From JAVBMU01 sp031551755 (GTDB taxonomy: Bacteria > Actinomycetota > Actinomycetes > Actinomycetales > Cellulomonadaceae), in assembly GCA_031551755.1 (NCBI GenBank), contig JAVBNE010000024.1, positions 62,001 to 126,000 on the forward strand: DNA of 64,000 bases. Reading direction: 5' to 3'. A model generated the notes under the pieces. That model was not told the origin of the DNA, ran no database searches, and saw only the letters and a list, made by a program, of their open reading frames with translations. How positions within the stretch are numbered: position 1 is the first letter of the stretch; the number at the start of each line of letters is the position of its first letter. Below are positions 1 through 7,942 of this stretch, one piece after another. Both the position numbers and the translations under genes were made by a program.

Positions 1-1
1 A

Positions 2-814
2 GAAGGAATCCTGATCGGCGAAGGTGTCGTCCTGGACGCCCGGCCGGCCTCCTTCGTCACCCGCTTCCTCGGCGGGTTAGTCGATGTAGCCGTGATCTTC
101 GCCGGGTTCATGCTCATCTCGATTCCCTTGAACTACTTGCCGAACTCGATCGACGAGAACTGGCTCGTAGCCCTCGGCATCTTCCTCGCGGTGCTCGCCA
201 TGGTCCTCGTTCCCATGACGGTCGAGACCCTGACCCGCGGCCGGTCCGTGGGCAAGCTCGCGACGGGAACCCGCGTGGTTCGCGACGACGGTGGCCCCGT
301 GTACTTCCGGCATGCCCTGACGCGGGCCTTGGTGGGCGTGGGCGAGCTGTGGATGACGCTCGGCTCGGTCGCGATCATCGCCTCCCTGTGCAACAGCAAG
401 GGCAAGCGACTCGGCGACATGGTGGCGGGCACCTACGTCATCCGGGTGCGCGGTGTGCAGCCCACATTCGCCCCGCTGTTCATGCCATCGATGCTGGCGG
501 GTTGGGCCGGTCAAGCCGACATCCGGCGGCTGCCCGACGGTCTTGCCCTCTCAGCCCGCCAGTTCCTCGGGCGCGCGGCCGGCCTCAATCCCGATTCCCG
601 CCATCGCCTGGGTATCGAACTCGCCGCGAGGATCGAGGAGTACGTCGCTCCCGGGCCTCCCCCGGGCACCCATCCGGAACTCTTCCTCGCCGCGGTCCTG
701 TGTGCTCGCCGGGATCGGGAGTGGGCGGCCTCGCAGCAGATGCAAAAACTCGCCGGTGAGCAGGCCGCCCTGTTGCGCCGCTTGCCCTACGCAGTGCCCG
801 ACACGCGGCACTGA
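2..814 (+). CDS. RDD family membrane protein (5' end outside window)
   Basis: The reading frame is open from base 2, so the start lies upstream of the window. The N-terminal part seen here contains the RDD-type motif DARPASFVTRFLGGLVD, followed by two or three hydrophobic segments and a conserved-looking GRSVGKLATGTRVV stretch, which is typical of RDD membrane proteins. The last 110 residues or so are soluble and contain no domain I recognise. RDD proteins are integral membrane proteins, usually of unknown function, with transport proposed for some. The gene ends with TGA at 812-814 and converges on the response regulator gene to its right. No strong terminator hairpin was seen in the 54-base gap. 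Confidence 0.85.
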   Translation, partial: EGILIGEGVVLDARPASFVTRFLGGLVDVAVIFAGFMLISIPLNYLPNSIDENWLVALGIFLAVLAMVLVPMTVETLTRGRSVGKLATGTRVVRDDGGPVYFRHALTRALVGVGELWMTLGSVAIIASLCNSKGKRLGDMVAGTYVIRVRGVQPTFAPLFMPSMLAGWAGQADIRRLPDGLALSARQFLGRAAGLNPDSRHRLGIELAARIEEYVAPGPPPGTHPELFLAAVLCARRDREWAASQQMQKLAGEQAALLRRLPYAVPDTRH

Positions 815-868
815 GTGCGCCCACCTGGGCGGTGTCGGTCTCCCCGTTCTCTGCCAGTCCCGGTCGCG

Positions 869-1543
869 CTACCCGGCTGCTTCCCCGCCGCGCAGATAGC
901 GCAGCACCGCGAGCACCCGACGGTGATCACCGGAATCGGGCGCAAGGCCGAGTTTGGTGAAGATCGCGGTCACGTTCTTCTCGACGCCACCCGCCGACAG
1001 ATGGAGGCTGGCAGCGATCGCCGCATTGGACCTGCCTTGAGCCATCAGATCCAGCACCTCGGTCTCGCGCTGGGTGAGCCGCGCGAGACCGTCATCGCCT
1101 CGCGACGAGGCCATGAGCTGAGCAACCACCTCGGGGTCGAGCACGGTGTGTCCCTCCGCGATCCGGTTGAGCGCATCCATGAACTCGCCGACATCCGCCA
1201 CCCGGTCCTTGAGCAGATAGCCCACGCCCTGGGCGCCACCGGCCAGCAGTTGTGCGGCATAGCGGGTCTCCACGTACTGGGAGAACAGCAGCACCCCCAC
1301 TCCGGGATGGGATGCGCGCAGATCCAGCGCGGCCCGCAGCCCCTCATTCGTCCAGCTCGGTGGCATCCGGATATCCACGATCGCCACATCCGGCGGCGTT
1401 CCAGCCGCCACGAGTCCCGCGACGGTCGACCGGAGCTCCTGCGCATCCCCGACCGCCCCTTGCACCTCGTGACCGCGTCGAGAGACCAACGCGACCAATC
1501 CGTCGCGCAATATCGCGGAATCTTCGGCAATCACGACACGCAT
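869..1543 (-). CDS. NarL/LuxR-type response regulator
   Basis: This 224-residue protein has a receiver domain (about residues 1-115) with the acidic pocket near residues 7-8, the phospho-acceptor Asp57 in VDIRMPP and the conserved Lys112 in LLKDR. A LuxR-type helix-turn-helix (about 155-205) starts LTQRETEVLDLMAQG. It should be phosphorylated by the kinase encoded 25 bases upstream and then bind DNA as a dimer. The HTH carries SAGGVEKNV where most family members have a variant of EATVKTHV; this SxGGVEKNV form is common in one actinobacterial subgroup. The target genes are not evident from the sequence. Possible targets are the kinase operon itself or the membrane protein gene upstream. Confidence 0.93.
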   Translation of the reverse strand: MRVVIAEDSAILRDGLVALVSRRGHEVQGAVGDAQELRSTVAGLVAAGTPPDVAIVDIRMPPSWTNEGLRAALDLRASHPGVGVLLFSQYVETRYAAQLLAGGAQGVGYLLKDRVADVGEFMDALNRIAEGHTVLDPEVVAQLMASSRGDDGLARLTQRETEVLDLMAQGRSNAAIAASLHLSAGGVEKNVTAIFTKLGLAPDSGDHRRVLAVLRYLRGGEAAG

Positions 1544-1568
1544 CCGCGCTCCTTAGTGGCGATGCCCG

Positions 1569-2933
1569 CTAGTTCTGTGCAGGCAGGGTGACGGTCACTA
1601 CCGTAGGGCCCCCGGTCGGGCTGGTGAGCACGAGGTCACCGTCCACGGCCCGGATGCGGTCGACCAAACCACCCAGCCCCGAACGGTGACCCAAGGCATC
1701 CGGTTCGGCGATCACCGCGCCACCGCGACCGTCGTCGCGCACCCGCAACCGCACAGTGGCCCCGTCACGTTCGACCACGACCGTGATTCCGGTCGCCCGG
1801 GCGTGTTTGACCGCGTTGGTCACCAGCTCGGCCACGCTGTAGTACGCGATCGTCTGGACGGCCGGCGCCATGACGGCGTCGTCGTCAACCACGACCGTCA
1901 CCGGCATCGGAGTGCGGGCGGCCAGAGTCTCCAACGCGACGGCCAGACCGTCATCGAGTGCGGGCGGGTGGATGCCGCGGGCCAATTCGCGCAGTTCGAC
2001 CAGCGCCTCCTTGGTGGACGTATGAGCGCTCGCTACCAAGGCCAGGGTGTCCGAGTCGCCGCCGTCGGCAAGCTGCTCCTTTGCCTCGCCGAGCTGCATG
2101 GCGACGGCCACCAACCGGGCCTGCGTACCGTCGTGCAGGTCCCGCTCGATCCGCCGGAGTCGAGCGTCTGCGTCCTCGACCGTCGCCCCGCGCGACCGTT
2201 CCAGGTCGCTGACCCGCAGGCTCGCCTTCGTCGGCCCCAGCAGGGCGACGGTCAGCCAGGCGAAGGCGGAAGCGAAGGCCCGGTTGACGACCGGCCACAA
2301 CCAGAAGATCACGACCCCCACGACGGCCAGCAGGAGGAACCGGGCAGGGGTATCCACGAACCACCCCTGCCCGAACTGCGCCCCCTTGTGCATCCGGCCG
2401 TCGGTGCCGAGTTGCCCCGGTAGGAACCGCGCCCACAGACCGTGGGTGATAGAACCGATTCCGGTCACCATCAGGGTGATGCTCAGGATCCAGCCCATGA
2501 GCGACAGCGGGAAGGCGATCACCCCGAAGGCGAGCACCCGCCATCCGGCGGGGTCCCCCAAGGTCGCCCTGAAGAGCGGCCAGAAGCCCTTCGGCTTACG
2601 GAACGGCGCCGGCGACCGCACGTCCACCCCGAGGAGTGAGCGCGCCAGCCCCCGGAAGGCGACACCCCAGTACCGACCGGCCACCACCAGCACACCAGCA
2701 GCCATGAGCCCCACGACGGTGAAAGCGATCGACGCGCCGAAGGAGACCACGAAAACCGCATAGGTGAAGGCCACGATGGCAAGGGGCATGGCAGCCGTGA
2801 GGTAGCCGAACTCGCGCCAGGTCCGCCGCGCGAACGGGGCAGCCAGGAAACCGACCGGCTGACGGTAGTCGGTCAGGACGCGCGGGTCATGGCGGGTAGC
2901 CAACGCCGGTTCTGTCATCGTCATGGCTGCCAT
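1569..2933 (-). CDS. NarL-family sensor histidine kinase with putative sensor membrane domain
   Basis: This is a protein of about 454 residues. Residues 30-230 hold four to six hydrophobic segments of the actinobacterial putative-sensor type. A HisKA_3 dimerisation and phosphorylation site follows (RIERDLHDGTQARL, His267), then an HATPase domain with a VAELVTNAVKHA N-box and DDGRGG and GLGGL G-boxes. The open frame extends upstream, but that part would overlap the next gene and looks non-coding. ATG codons at 2933, 2924 and 2918 are all possible; none has a strong ribosome site and I chose the first. Together with the regulator 25 bases downstream it forms a two-component system. The signal sensed is unknown. 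Confidence 0.9.
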   Translation of the reverse strand: MAAMTMTEPALATRHDPRVLTDYRQPVGFLAAPFARRTWREFGYLTAAMPLAIVAFTYAVFVVSFGASIAFTVVGLMAAGVLVVAGRYWGVAFRGLARSLLGVDVRSPAPFRKPKGFWPLFRATLGDPAGWRVLAFGVIAFPLSLMGWILSITLMVTGIGSITHGLWARFLPGQLGTDGRMHKGAQFGQGWFVDTPARFLLLAVVGVVIFWLWPVVNRAFASAFAWLTVALLGPTKASLRVSDLERSRGATVEDADARLRRIERDLHDGTQARLVAVAMQLGEAKEQLADGGDSDTLALVASAHTSTKEALVELRELARGIHPPALDDGLAVALETLAARTPMPVTVVVDDDAVMAPAVQTIAYYSVAELVTNAVKHARATGITVVVERDGATVRLRVRDDGRGGAVIAEPDALGHRSGLGGLVDRIRAVDGDLVLTSPTGGPTVVTVTLPAQN

Positions 2934-2994
2934 GCTGCCAGCGCGGCGACCATCAGCCCATGGCGCTACCCGCCGAGTCTCACGGGGGTTGTCC

Positions 2995-4422
2995 CTACCG
3001 CTTCGCCGACCGGCCCGCGTCGGTGGTTTCTGCAACCCGCTCCTCGCCTGCCCCAGACTTGTCCGGGGCGGTCCCGGACTTGCCCGCGCCGGCGGCCGTG
3101 GTTCGACCAGCCACACCTGCGGAGCCGATGAGGTAGACCAGCAGTACACCGAAACCCGTTCCGATCGCGATCCAGCCGACTGTCGCCCCGGACGGATACG
3201 TGCGGGACATCAGCACCAGCACCCCGATGACGATGACCACCACCTGCAGCAGCCGTCGGTGACGGCCCACCCATACCTCGAAGGCGGTCGGCACGCGGTC
3301 GCGGCCCTGCCACCGACCGACTCCCTGCTGTACGAACCGCCGGATCGCAGCCGCCGACCCTGTCTCGCTTGTCAGATACCCCCCGATGGCGACGGCAAGT
3401 CCCACGACGAGCACCGCCCGCAGCATCCAACGCAACGGCTCGAGAACCGGGTCGATGACGGCCTGGGCGGCCTCTTGGCCCAAGATGTCCGGCGGCACGG
3501 CCGAGAGATAGAACGAACGGCCGATGTTGAGCCCCAACCCGAGGACCACCATCGACCCGGCCACCACGAACCCGAGGATCATCACCGCCCGTCGGCGTTT
3601 CGGAGCCGCCCAGACACCCAGGGCACCGAGGACGATCGCGACCCACGGGAGCACGTCCGCGGCACGGTTCAAGGCATCGACGGCCCGCTGAGCCTTGATC
3701 ACATCAGCGGACTGCATCACCACGAACTGCGGGTTGATCTCCGGGAGGCGCTCGGCAATGCCGACGCCGCGATCCGTCAGGCGCTGTTTGACTCGCTCAA
3801 TGATCGGCCCCAGGGACAAGGTGACGCTACCTTTGTCGTCGGCCTGCAGTGCGGTATTGGTGTCTTCCCCGGTGAGAACGGCCACGAGGTTGCGGTGGGC
3901 GTCGCGATTCACCTGCACCCACAGGGCCTCGAACTCCGGGTTCTCCACCACCTGGGTGACCACTCGCCGCACCAGCGACTCGGCTCCACTGGCGATCATC
4001 GGTGCCAACTCGGGCAACCGCTGCGCCACCTGCTCTGGCAGTCGGTCGGCGTTCTCCGCCAATGCGACCAAGGTCTCCTCGGCGACGTCCTCAACATCCA
4101 GTCGTTCGACGATCGCATCGGTGGCCAGGTCGATGATCTGAGCCTTCACCGCCGGGTCGGCCCCGATGGGGGTGACCGTGGCGACGTAGCGGTCGGTGTC
4201 CAGCAGCTCACTGCGTACATAGCGGGCAGCCACCGCGCTGATCGCGGTCACGGCCGTCAGGGTGAAGAGCAGCCCGCAGGCCACCCAACGCCACCACCGC
4301 CGACCGTTGAACCCCGCCGCCCCATCACGTAGCTGAGCAACCTCGGCCCGCAGTGCGGCGAGTTCAGCACGCTCGGCGGTCGTCAGCTCGGTCGACTCCG
4401 CAACATCCCGTGGCTCATCCAT
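2995..4422 (-). CDS. actinobacterial multi-pass membrane protein, unknown function
   Basis: This 475-residue protein starts with a short acidic region and a predicted coiled coil (about residues 14-36, ERAELAALRAEVAQL). A transmembrane segment near 45-67 and a large extracytoplasmic region (about 70-240) follow. The C-terminal half has about five more hydrophobic segments and a Gly/Ala/Ser-rich tail. The extracytoplasmic region is rich in Val, Asp and Glu and has no enzymatic motif that I recognise. I cannot assign a function. Similar proteins occur widely in actinobacteria as 'hypothetical integral membrane protein'. It is co-directional with the kinase-regulator pair, 61 bases upstream of the kinase, so it may belong to the same transcription unit. 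Confidence 0.8.
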   Translation of the reverse strand: MDEPRDVAESTELTTAERAELAALRAEVAQLRDGAAGFNGRRWWRWVACGLLFTLTAVTAISAVAARYVRSELLDTDRYVATVTPIGADPAVKAQIIDLATDAIVERLDVEDVAEETLVALAENADRLPEQVAQRLPELAPMIASGAESLVRRVVTQVVENPEFEALWVQVNRDAHRNLVAVLTGEDTNTALQADDKGSVTLSLGPIIERVKQRLTDRGVGIAERLPEINPQFVVMQSADVIKAQRAVDALNRAADVLPWVAIVLGALGVWAAPKRRRAVMILGFVVAGSMVVLGLGLNIGRSFYLSAVPPDILGQEAAQAVIDPVLEPLRWMLRAVLVVGLAVAIGGYLTSETGSAAAIRRFVQQGVGRWQGRDRVPTAFEVWVGRHRRLLQVVVIVIGVLVLMSRTYPSGATVGWIAIGTGFGVLLVYLIGSAGVAGRTTAAGAGKSGTAPDKSGAGEERVAETTDAGRSAKR

Positions 4423-4487
4423 GGCAAAATCGTGGCACGGGCCAGCGTCCCACGCTGTTTGGAAACGCGGCCTTCACCGAGCAGACA

Positions 4488-6050
4488 TCAGTAGCGGTAG
4501 TGCTCCGGCTTGTAAGGGCCGTCGACAGGCACGCCCAGATAGGCCGCCTGCACGTCGGTGAGCCGCGACAGTCTCGCCCCCAAGGCTTCCAGGTGCAGTC
4601 GTGCGACCTTCTCGTCAAGTTCCTTGGCCAGGCGGTAGACCAGCCGGTCATACCGAGGTTCGGCATCCGGGTCGGTTGCCATGGCCTGGGCGTTCTCGTG
4701 GAGCTCGATCTGCGCGATCACCTGGTTCGCGAAGGAGTTGCTCATCACGAAGGACGGATGCCCGGTCGCGTTCCCCAAGTTGAGCAGTCGGCCTTCGGAG
4801 AGCACGATGACGGAGCGCTCGGGACGGGCGGTGCCATCCGGCGCGGTATCGGCGGGCAGGGTCCATTCGTGCACCTGCGGCTTGATCTCGGTGCGGGTCA
4901 CACCCGGAAGGGCGGCGAGCCCGGCCATGTCGATCTCGTTGTCGAAGTGACCGATGTTCCCGACGATCGCCTTGTCCTTCATCGCGACCAGATGTTCGGG
5001 CCGGATGACATCCCGGTTGCCGGTGGTGGTGATGAAGAAGTCCGCCACGCCGGCAACGTCTTCCAGGCGCGCGACCTGGAAACCGTCCATCGCGGCCTGG
5101 AGCGCACAGATCGGGTCGATCTCCGAGATGATCACCCGGGCACCCTGGCCGCGGAAAGCCTCAGCGGCCCCCTTGCCAACATCCCCGTAGCCGGCGACGA
5201 ACGCGACCTTGCCGCCGATGAGCACGTCGGTGGCCCGGTTGATTCCGTCGGGCAGGGAGTGGCGGATCCCGTATTTGTTGTCGAATTTCGACTTGGTGAC
5301 CGAGTCGTTGACGTTGATGGCCGGGAACAGCAGCTCCCCGGCTTCGGCGAGCTGGTAGAGGCGGTGCACCCCGGTGGTCGTCTCCTCACTGACTCCCCGG
5401 ATCGACTGGGCGATCCCGGTCCACCGCAGCGGGTCGGCGGCCAGTGCCCGCCGCAGCACGGCCCGCACGACGTTCATCTCCTCGGCGTGGTCCGGCTCCC
5501 CCGGCAACGTGTCGGGCGGGACGACCCCGACCCGCTCGTACTGCAACCCAAGATGCACGAGCATCGTTGCGTCGCCGCCGTCGTCCAGGATGAGGTTGGG
5601 GCCGGTCTCCCCGGTGCCGGTATCGGGCCAGCGCAGGATCTGCTCCGTGCAGTCCCAGTAGTCGGCCAGCGACTCGCCCTTCCAGGCGAAGACCGGGACG
5701 CCCCGCGGGTCATCCGGTGTGCCGTCGGGGCCGACGGCGACGGCCGCCGCCGCCTCGTCCTGGGTGGAGAAGATATTGCAGCTCGCCCACCGGACCTGGG
5801 CGCCGAGCGCCACCAGCGTCTCGATGAGCACCGCCGTCTGCACCGTCATATGCAGCGAGCCCGCGATCCGGGCGCCGGCCAACGGCTGGCTCGCGGCGTA
5901 CTCGGCTCGCAGCGCCATCAGTCCCGGCATCTCGTGTTCCGCTAGCCGGATCTGGTGGCGGCCGTTCTCCGCGAGGCTGAGATCGCGCACCTTGTAGCGG
6001 TCGGGCGACTCATCGAATACCGGCGTGGTCTCGCGCTGCGTGACGGACAT
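4488..6050 (-). CDS. ahcY: adenosylhomocysteinase
   Basis: This 520-residue cytosolic enzyme hydrolyses S-adenosylhomocysteine to adenosine and homocysteine, removing the inhibitory product of SAM-dependent methylation. Substrate-binding segments are visible at about 65-80 (SLHMTVQTAVLIETL), 221-232 (SEETTTGVHRLY) and 247-259 (NVNDSVTKSKFDN). The NAD-binding loop GYGDVGKG is at 287-294, and the protein ends with the family's characteristic KPEHYRY. The start was set at the ATG at 6050 because MSVTQRETTPVFDE precedes the conserved ALAENG-like region; the open frame further upstream has no family similarity. No SAH riboswitch was recognised upstream. It lies in a conserved actinobacterial neighbourhood with the cation transporter, Trm112 and phosphomannomutase genes. 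Confidence 0.98.
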   Translation of the reverse strand: MSVTQRETTPVFDESPDRYKVRDLSLAENGRHQIRLAEHEMPGLMALRAEYAASQPLAGARIAGSLHMTVQTAVLIETLVALGAQVRWASCNIFSTQDEAAAAVAVGPDGTPDDPRGVPVFAWKGESLADYWDCTEQILRWPDTGTGETGPNLILDDGGDATMLVHLGLQYERVGVVPPDTLPGEPDHAEEMNVVRAVLRRALAADPLRWTGIAQSIRGVSEETTTGVHRLYQLAEAGELLFPAINVNDSVTKSKFDNKYGIRHSLPDGINRATDVLIGGKVAFVAGYGDVGKGAAEAFRGQGARVIISEIDPICALQAAMDGFQVARLEDVAGVADFFITTTGNRDVIRPEHLVAMKDKAIVGNIGHFDNEIDMAGLAALPGVTRTEIKPQVHEWTLPADTAPDGTARPERSVIVLSEGRLLNLGNATGHPSFVMSNSFANQVIAQIELHENAQAMATDPDAEPRYDRLVYRLAKELDEKVARLHLEALGARLSRLTDVQAAYLGVPVDGPYKPEHYRY

Positions 6051-6424
6051 GATGCTCCGATGGCTGGTACGTGACTGGACGTCCCAGGTTACCTGCGGTG
6101 GGCAACTAGCCGGATACCTCGAATACCGTCTGCTGTTCTGCGATGCTCTCAAGGCGGGCTGCGGAGTCAACGCCGGCAGCGTGATCGAACAGGCTTGCAC
6201 GGCTGCCAGGAGCGTACGCGCCACCACGGCCAGATGGTCGTACATGACATGGGCGACCCAGGGGCCGATCGACCGCAGAAGACTGTTGGCACTGACTCTG
6301 CCTTATCACCGCAAACCTTCAGCGTCTACCTGGTGGTGAATCATCGCCCCTAGGGCACGCGCGTATCGACGCACGCTCGACAGACGGGGGTCGTTGCCTA
6401 CGCGCTCGAACTGGCTCACAGCTG

Positions 6425-6464
6425 TCCGCCGGATCGATTGCTTCACACGTCACGATCCGGCGGA
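6425..6464. repeat. 12-bp perfect inverted repeat
   Basis: TCCGCCGGATCG at 6425-6436 is matched by its exact reverse complement at 6453-6464, with a 16-base spacer. It lies in the roughly 680-base gap between ahcY and the cation transporter gene and overlaps the stop codon of the small open frame 6443-6634. It could be a transcription terminator for that frame, although no T-run follows, or a protein-binding site. The rest of the gap shows no other clear signal. Confidence 0.5.
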
Positions 6465-6634
6465 GCGACGCTCGGATATCCGCGACGAGGCATGGCCGCC
6501 AGTGGCGCATGCGGCACCACGGCTGTCACCAGCTCGCGCTCAACGCTGACGCCGTCAAGTACGGCCCAGTGCAGCTCCTGCGGGGCCTTGGACGGATCCG
6601 TGCACCGCGAGATGCGGTAGGCATACGGGTCCAT
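6443..6634 (-). CDS. possible small protein, 63 aa, unknown
   Basis: This short frame begins at ATG 6634 with a good ribosome site upstream (GAGGAGGGTTG directly before the ATG) and encodes MDPYAYRISRCTDPSKAPQE and onward. The first half looks like a normal soluble protein, with balanced charge and Trp, Tyr and Cys. The last 20 residues are Pro/Arg-rich and less convincing. It lies alone in the gap between ahcY and the cation efflux gene, on the same strand as both. I do not recognise a family. It may be a real small protein, or the remnant of a longer gene. Confidence 0.4.
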   Translation of the reverse strand: MDPYAYRISRCTDPSKAPQELHWAVLDGVSVERELVTAVVPHAPLAAMPRRGYPSVAPPDRDV

Positions 6635-6732
6635 CAACCCTCCTCGTGAGCTGCGGCAACGCCGCCACCTTAACGTGAGGGTGTGACGCCGCCGCCTTCT
6701 TCGCTCCCGGACGGTTCCGCCCGCTCCACCGT

Positions 6733-7698
6733 CTACTGAGTCTCCGCCCCGGCCGCATCCGCATCCGCCGACGCGGCCGTCACCGGCGGTCGCCGGAGGT
6801 CGGGCTCCAGGTAGATCAGCCGGGCGATCGGCACGGCCGCCCGCACCCGCGCCTCGGCCGCGTCGATGGTCCGGGCGATCGAGGCGGCATCCGATGTCGC
6901 CGTCACCTCGATCTTCGCCGCGACCAGGAGCTCCTCGGGACCCAGGTGCATCGTCTTGAGGTGGATGATCGAGGGCACTCCCTCACCCACGAGCGCCCCG
7001 GCGATCGCCACCACATCGGCCTGGCCCGCGGACTCACCGAGCAGCAGCGATTTGGTCTCGATGGCGAGCACGACGGCGATCAGCACCAGCAGGATGCCGA
7101 TGCAGGCCGTGCCTGCCGCATCCCAGCGACCGTCGTCGGTGACCAGGGTCAGCCCCACACCGAAGAGGGCCAGCACCAGCCCGACGAGGGCGCCGAAGTC
7201 CTCCAGCAACACGACCGGCAACTCGGGCGACTTGGCGGTCCGCACGAACGACACCCACGACTGTTTGCCGCGCACCAGGTTCGACTCCTTGATCGCGGTG
7301 CGAAAGGACATCCCTTCCATCGCGATCGCCGCGATCAACACCACCAGCGGAACCCACCACCACTGGCCTTCGATGGGGTGCGGGTCGGACCACTTGTGCC
7401 ACGCCTCGTACAACGCGAAGAGCCCGCCGACGCTGAACAGCACGATGGACACGATGAACGCGTAGATGTACCGGTCGCGGCCGTATCCGAAGGGGTGCTC
7501 CTCATCGGAGGGGCGCTTGGAACGCTTGGCACCGAGCAGAAGGAGCGCCTGGTTGCCCGAATCGGCCACCGAGTGCACCGCTTCGGCCAGCATCGATGAG
7601 GCCCCGGTCAGCGCCCACGCGATGAACTTGGTGACCGCGATTCCAAGGTTGGCCGACAGGGCCGCAAGAACGGCCTTATTGCCGCCGTGGCTCGACAT
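6733..7698 (-). CDS. cation diffusion facilitator (CDF) family metal transporter
   Basis: This 321-residue integral membrane protein probably exports divalent metal ions (Zn, Mn or Fe) in exchange for protons. Family signatures are AEAVHSVADSGNQ near the N-terminus (His and Asp metal ligands in helix 2), the loop DEEHPFGYGRDRY, and LEDFGALVGL in helix 5, which supplies the second half of the site. A cytoplasmic C-terminal domain (about 225-305) has the VAAKIEV strand seen in CDF proteins. The start is ATG 7698 (MSSHGGNK) with GAAAGG upstream; the extra frame upstream covers the Trm112 gene in another phase. The metal specificity cannot be read from sequence alone. Confidence 0.93.
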   Translation of the reverse strand: MSSHGGNKAVLAALSANLGIAVTKFIAWALTGASSMLAEAVHSVADSGNQALLLLGAKRSKRPSDEEHPFGYGRDRYIYAFIVSIVLFSVGGLFALYEAWHKWSDPHPIEGQWWWVPLVVLIAAIAMEGMSFRTAIKESNLVRGKQSWVSFVRTAKSPELPVVLLEDFGALVGLVLALFGVGLTLVTDDGRWDAAGTACIGILLVLIAVVLAIETKSLLLGESAGQADVVAIAGALVGEGVPSIIHLKTMHLGPEELLVAAKIEVTATSDAASIARTIDAAEARVRAAVPIARLIYLEPDLRRPPVTAASADADAAGAETQ

Positions 7699-7744
7699 GT
7701 GAGTTGCCTTTCGTGATGACGGCGCCAGAGGCCGGCGCTCGGTG

Positions 7745-7942
7745 TTACCGCAGCTCGCGCGCGTCGGATTCCAGCAGGACGGGGATGCCGGACCGGACCG
7801 GGTAGGCCAACGGCCGCACGGAATCGGTCGAATGCAGCTCCGGCTGCCCGTCGGGACCCACCCCGTCCACGAGCGGGGCACCGGTCACGGGGCAGCGCAG
7901 GAGTTCGCGGGCCCAGTCGTCGAGGTTGGTGGCGCTGCTCAT
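7745..7942 (-). CDS. Trm112 family protein
   Basis: This is a 65-residue protein of the Trm112/UPF0434 family. Signatures are LLRCPVTGAPLV near the N-terminus and YPVRSGIPVLLESDARE at the C-terminus. Only one of the usual zinc-ribbon cysteines remains, as in many actinobacterial members. Trm112 proteins in other organisms activate methyltransferases; the partner of this bacterial type is not established. Its ATG overlaps the stop codon of the upstream phosphomannomutase gene by one base (TGATG), so translation is probably coupled. The adjacency of PMM, Trm112 and ahcY is common in actinobacteria. Confidence 0.92.
   Translation of the reverse strand: MSSATNLDDWARELLRCPVTGAPLVDGVGPDGQPELHSTDSVRPLAYPVRSGIPVLLESDARELR

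Noticed and set aside
2923..4332. Long open frame on the plus strand opposite the unknown membrane protein
   Set aside because: No domain or hydrophobic pattern; the minus strand gives a coherent membrane protein.
4353..5945. Long open frame (530 codons) on the plus strand opposite ahcY
   Set aside because: It is the antisense shadow of ahcY in GC-rich DNA; the product is rich in His, Arg, Gly and Asp and has no recognisable motif.
6051..6140. SAH riboswitch upstream of ahcY
   Set aside because: I could not fold the expected conserved core in this region.
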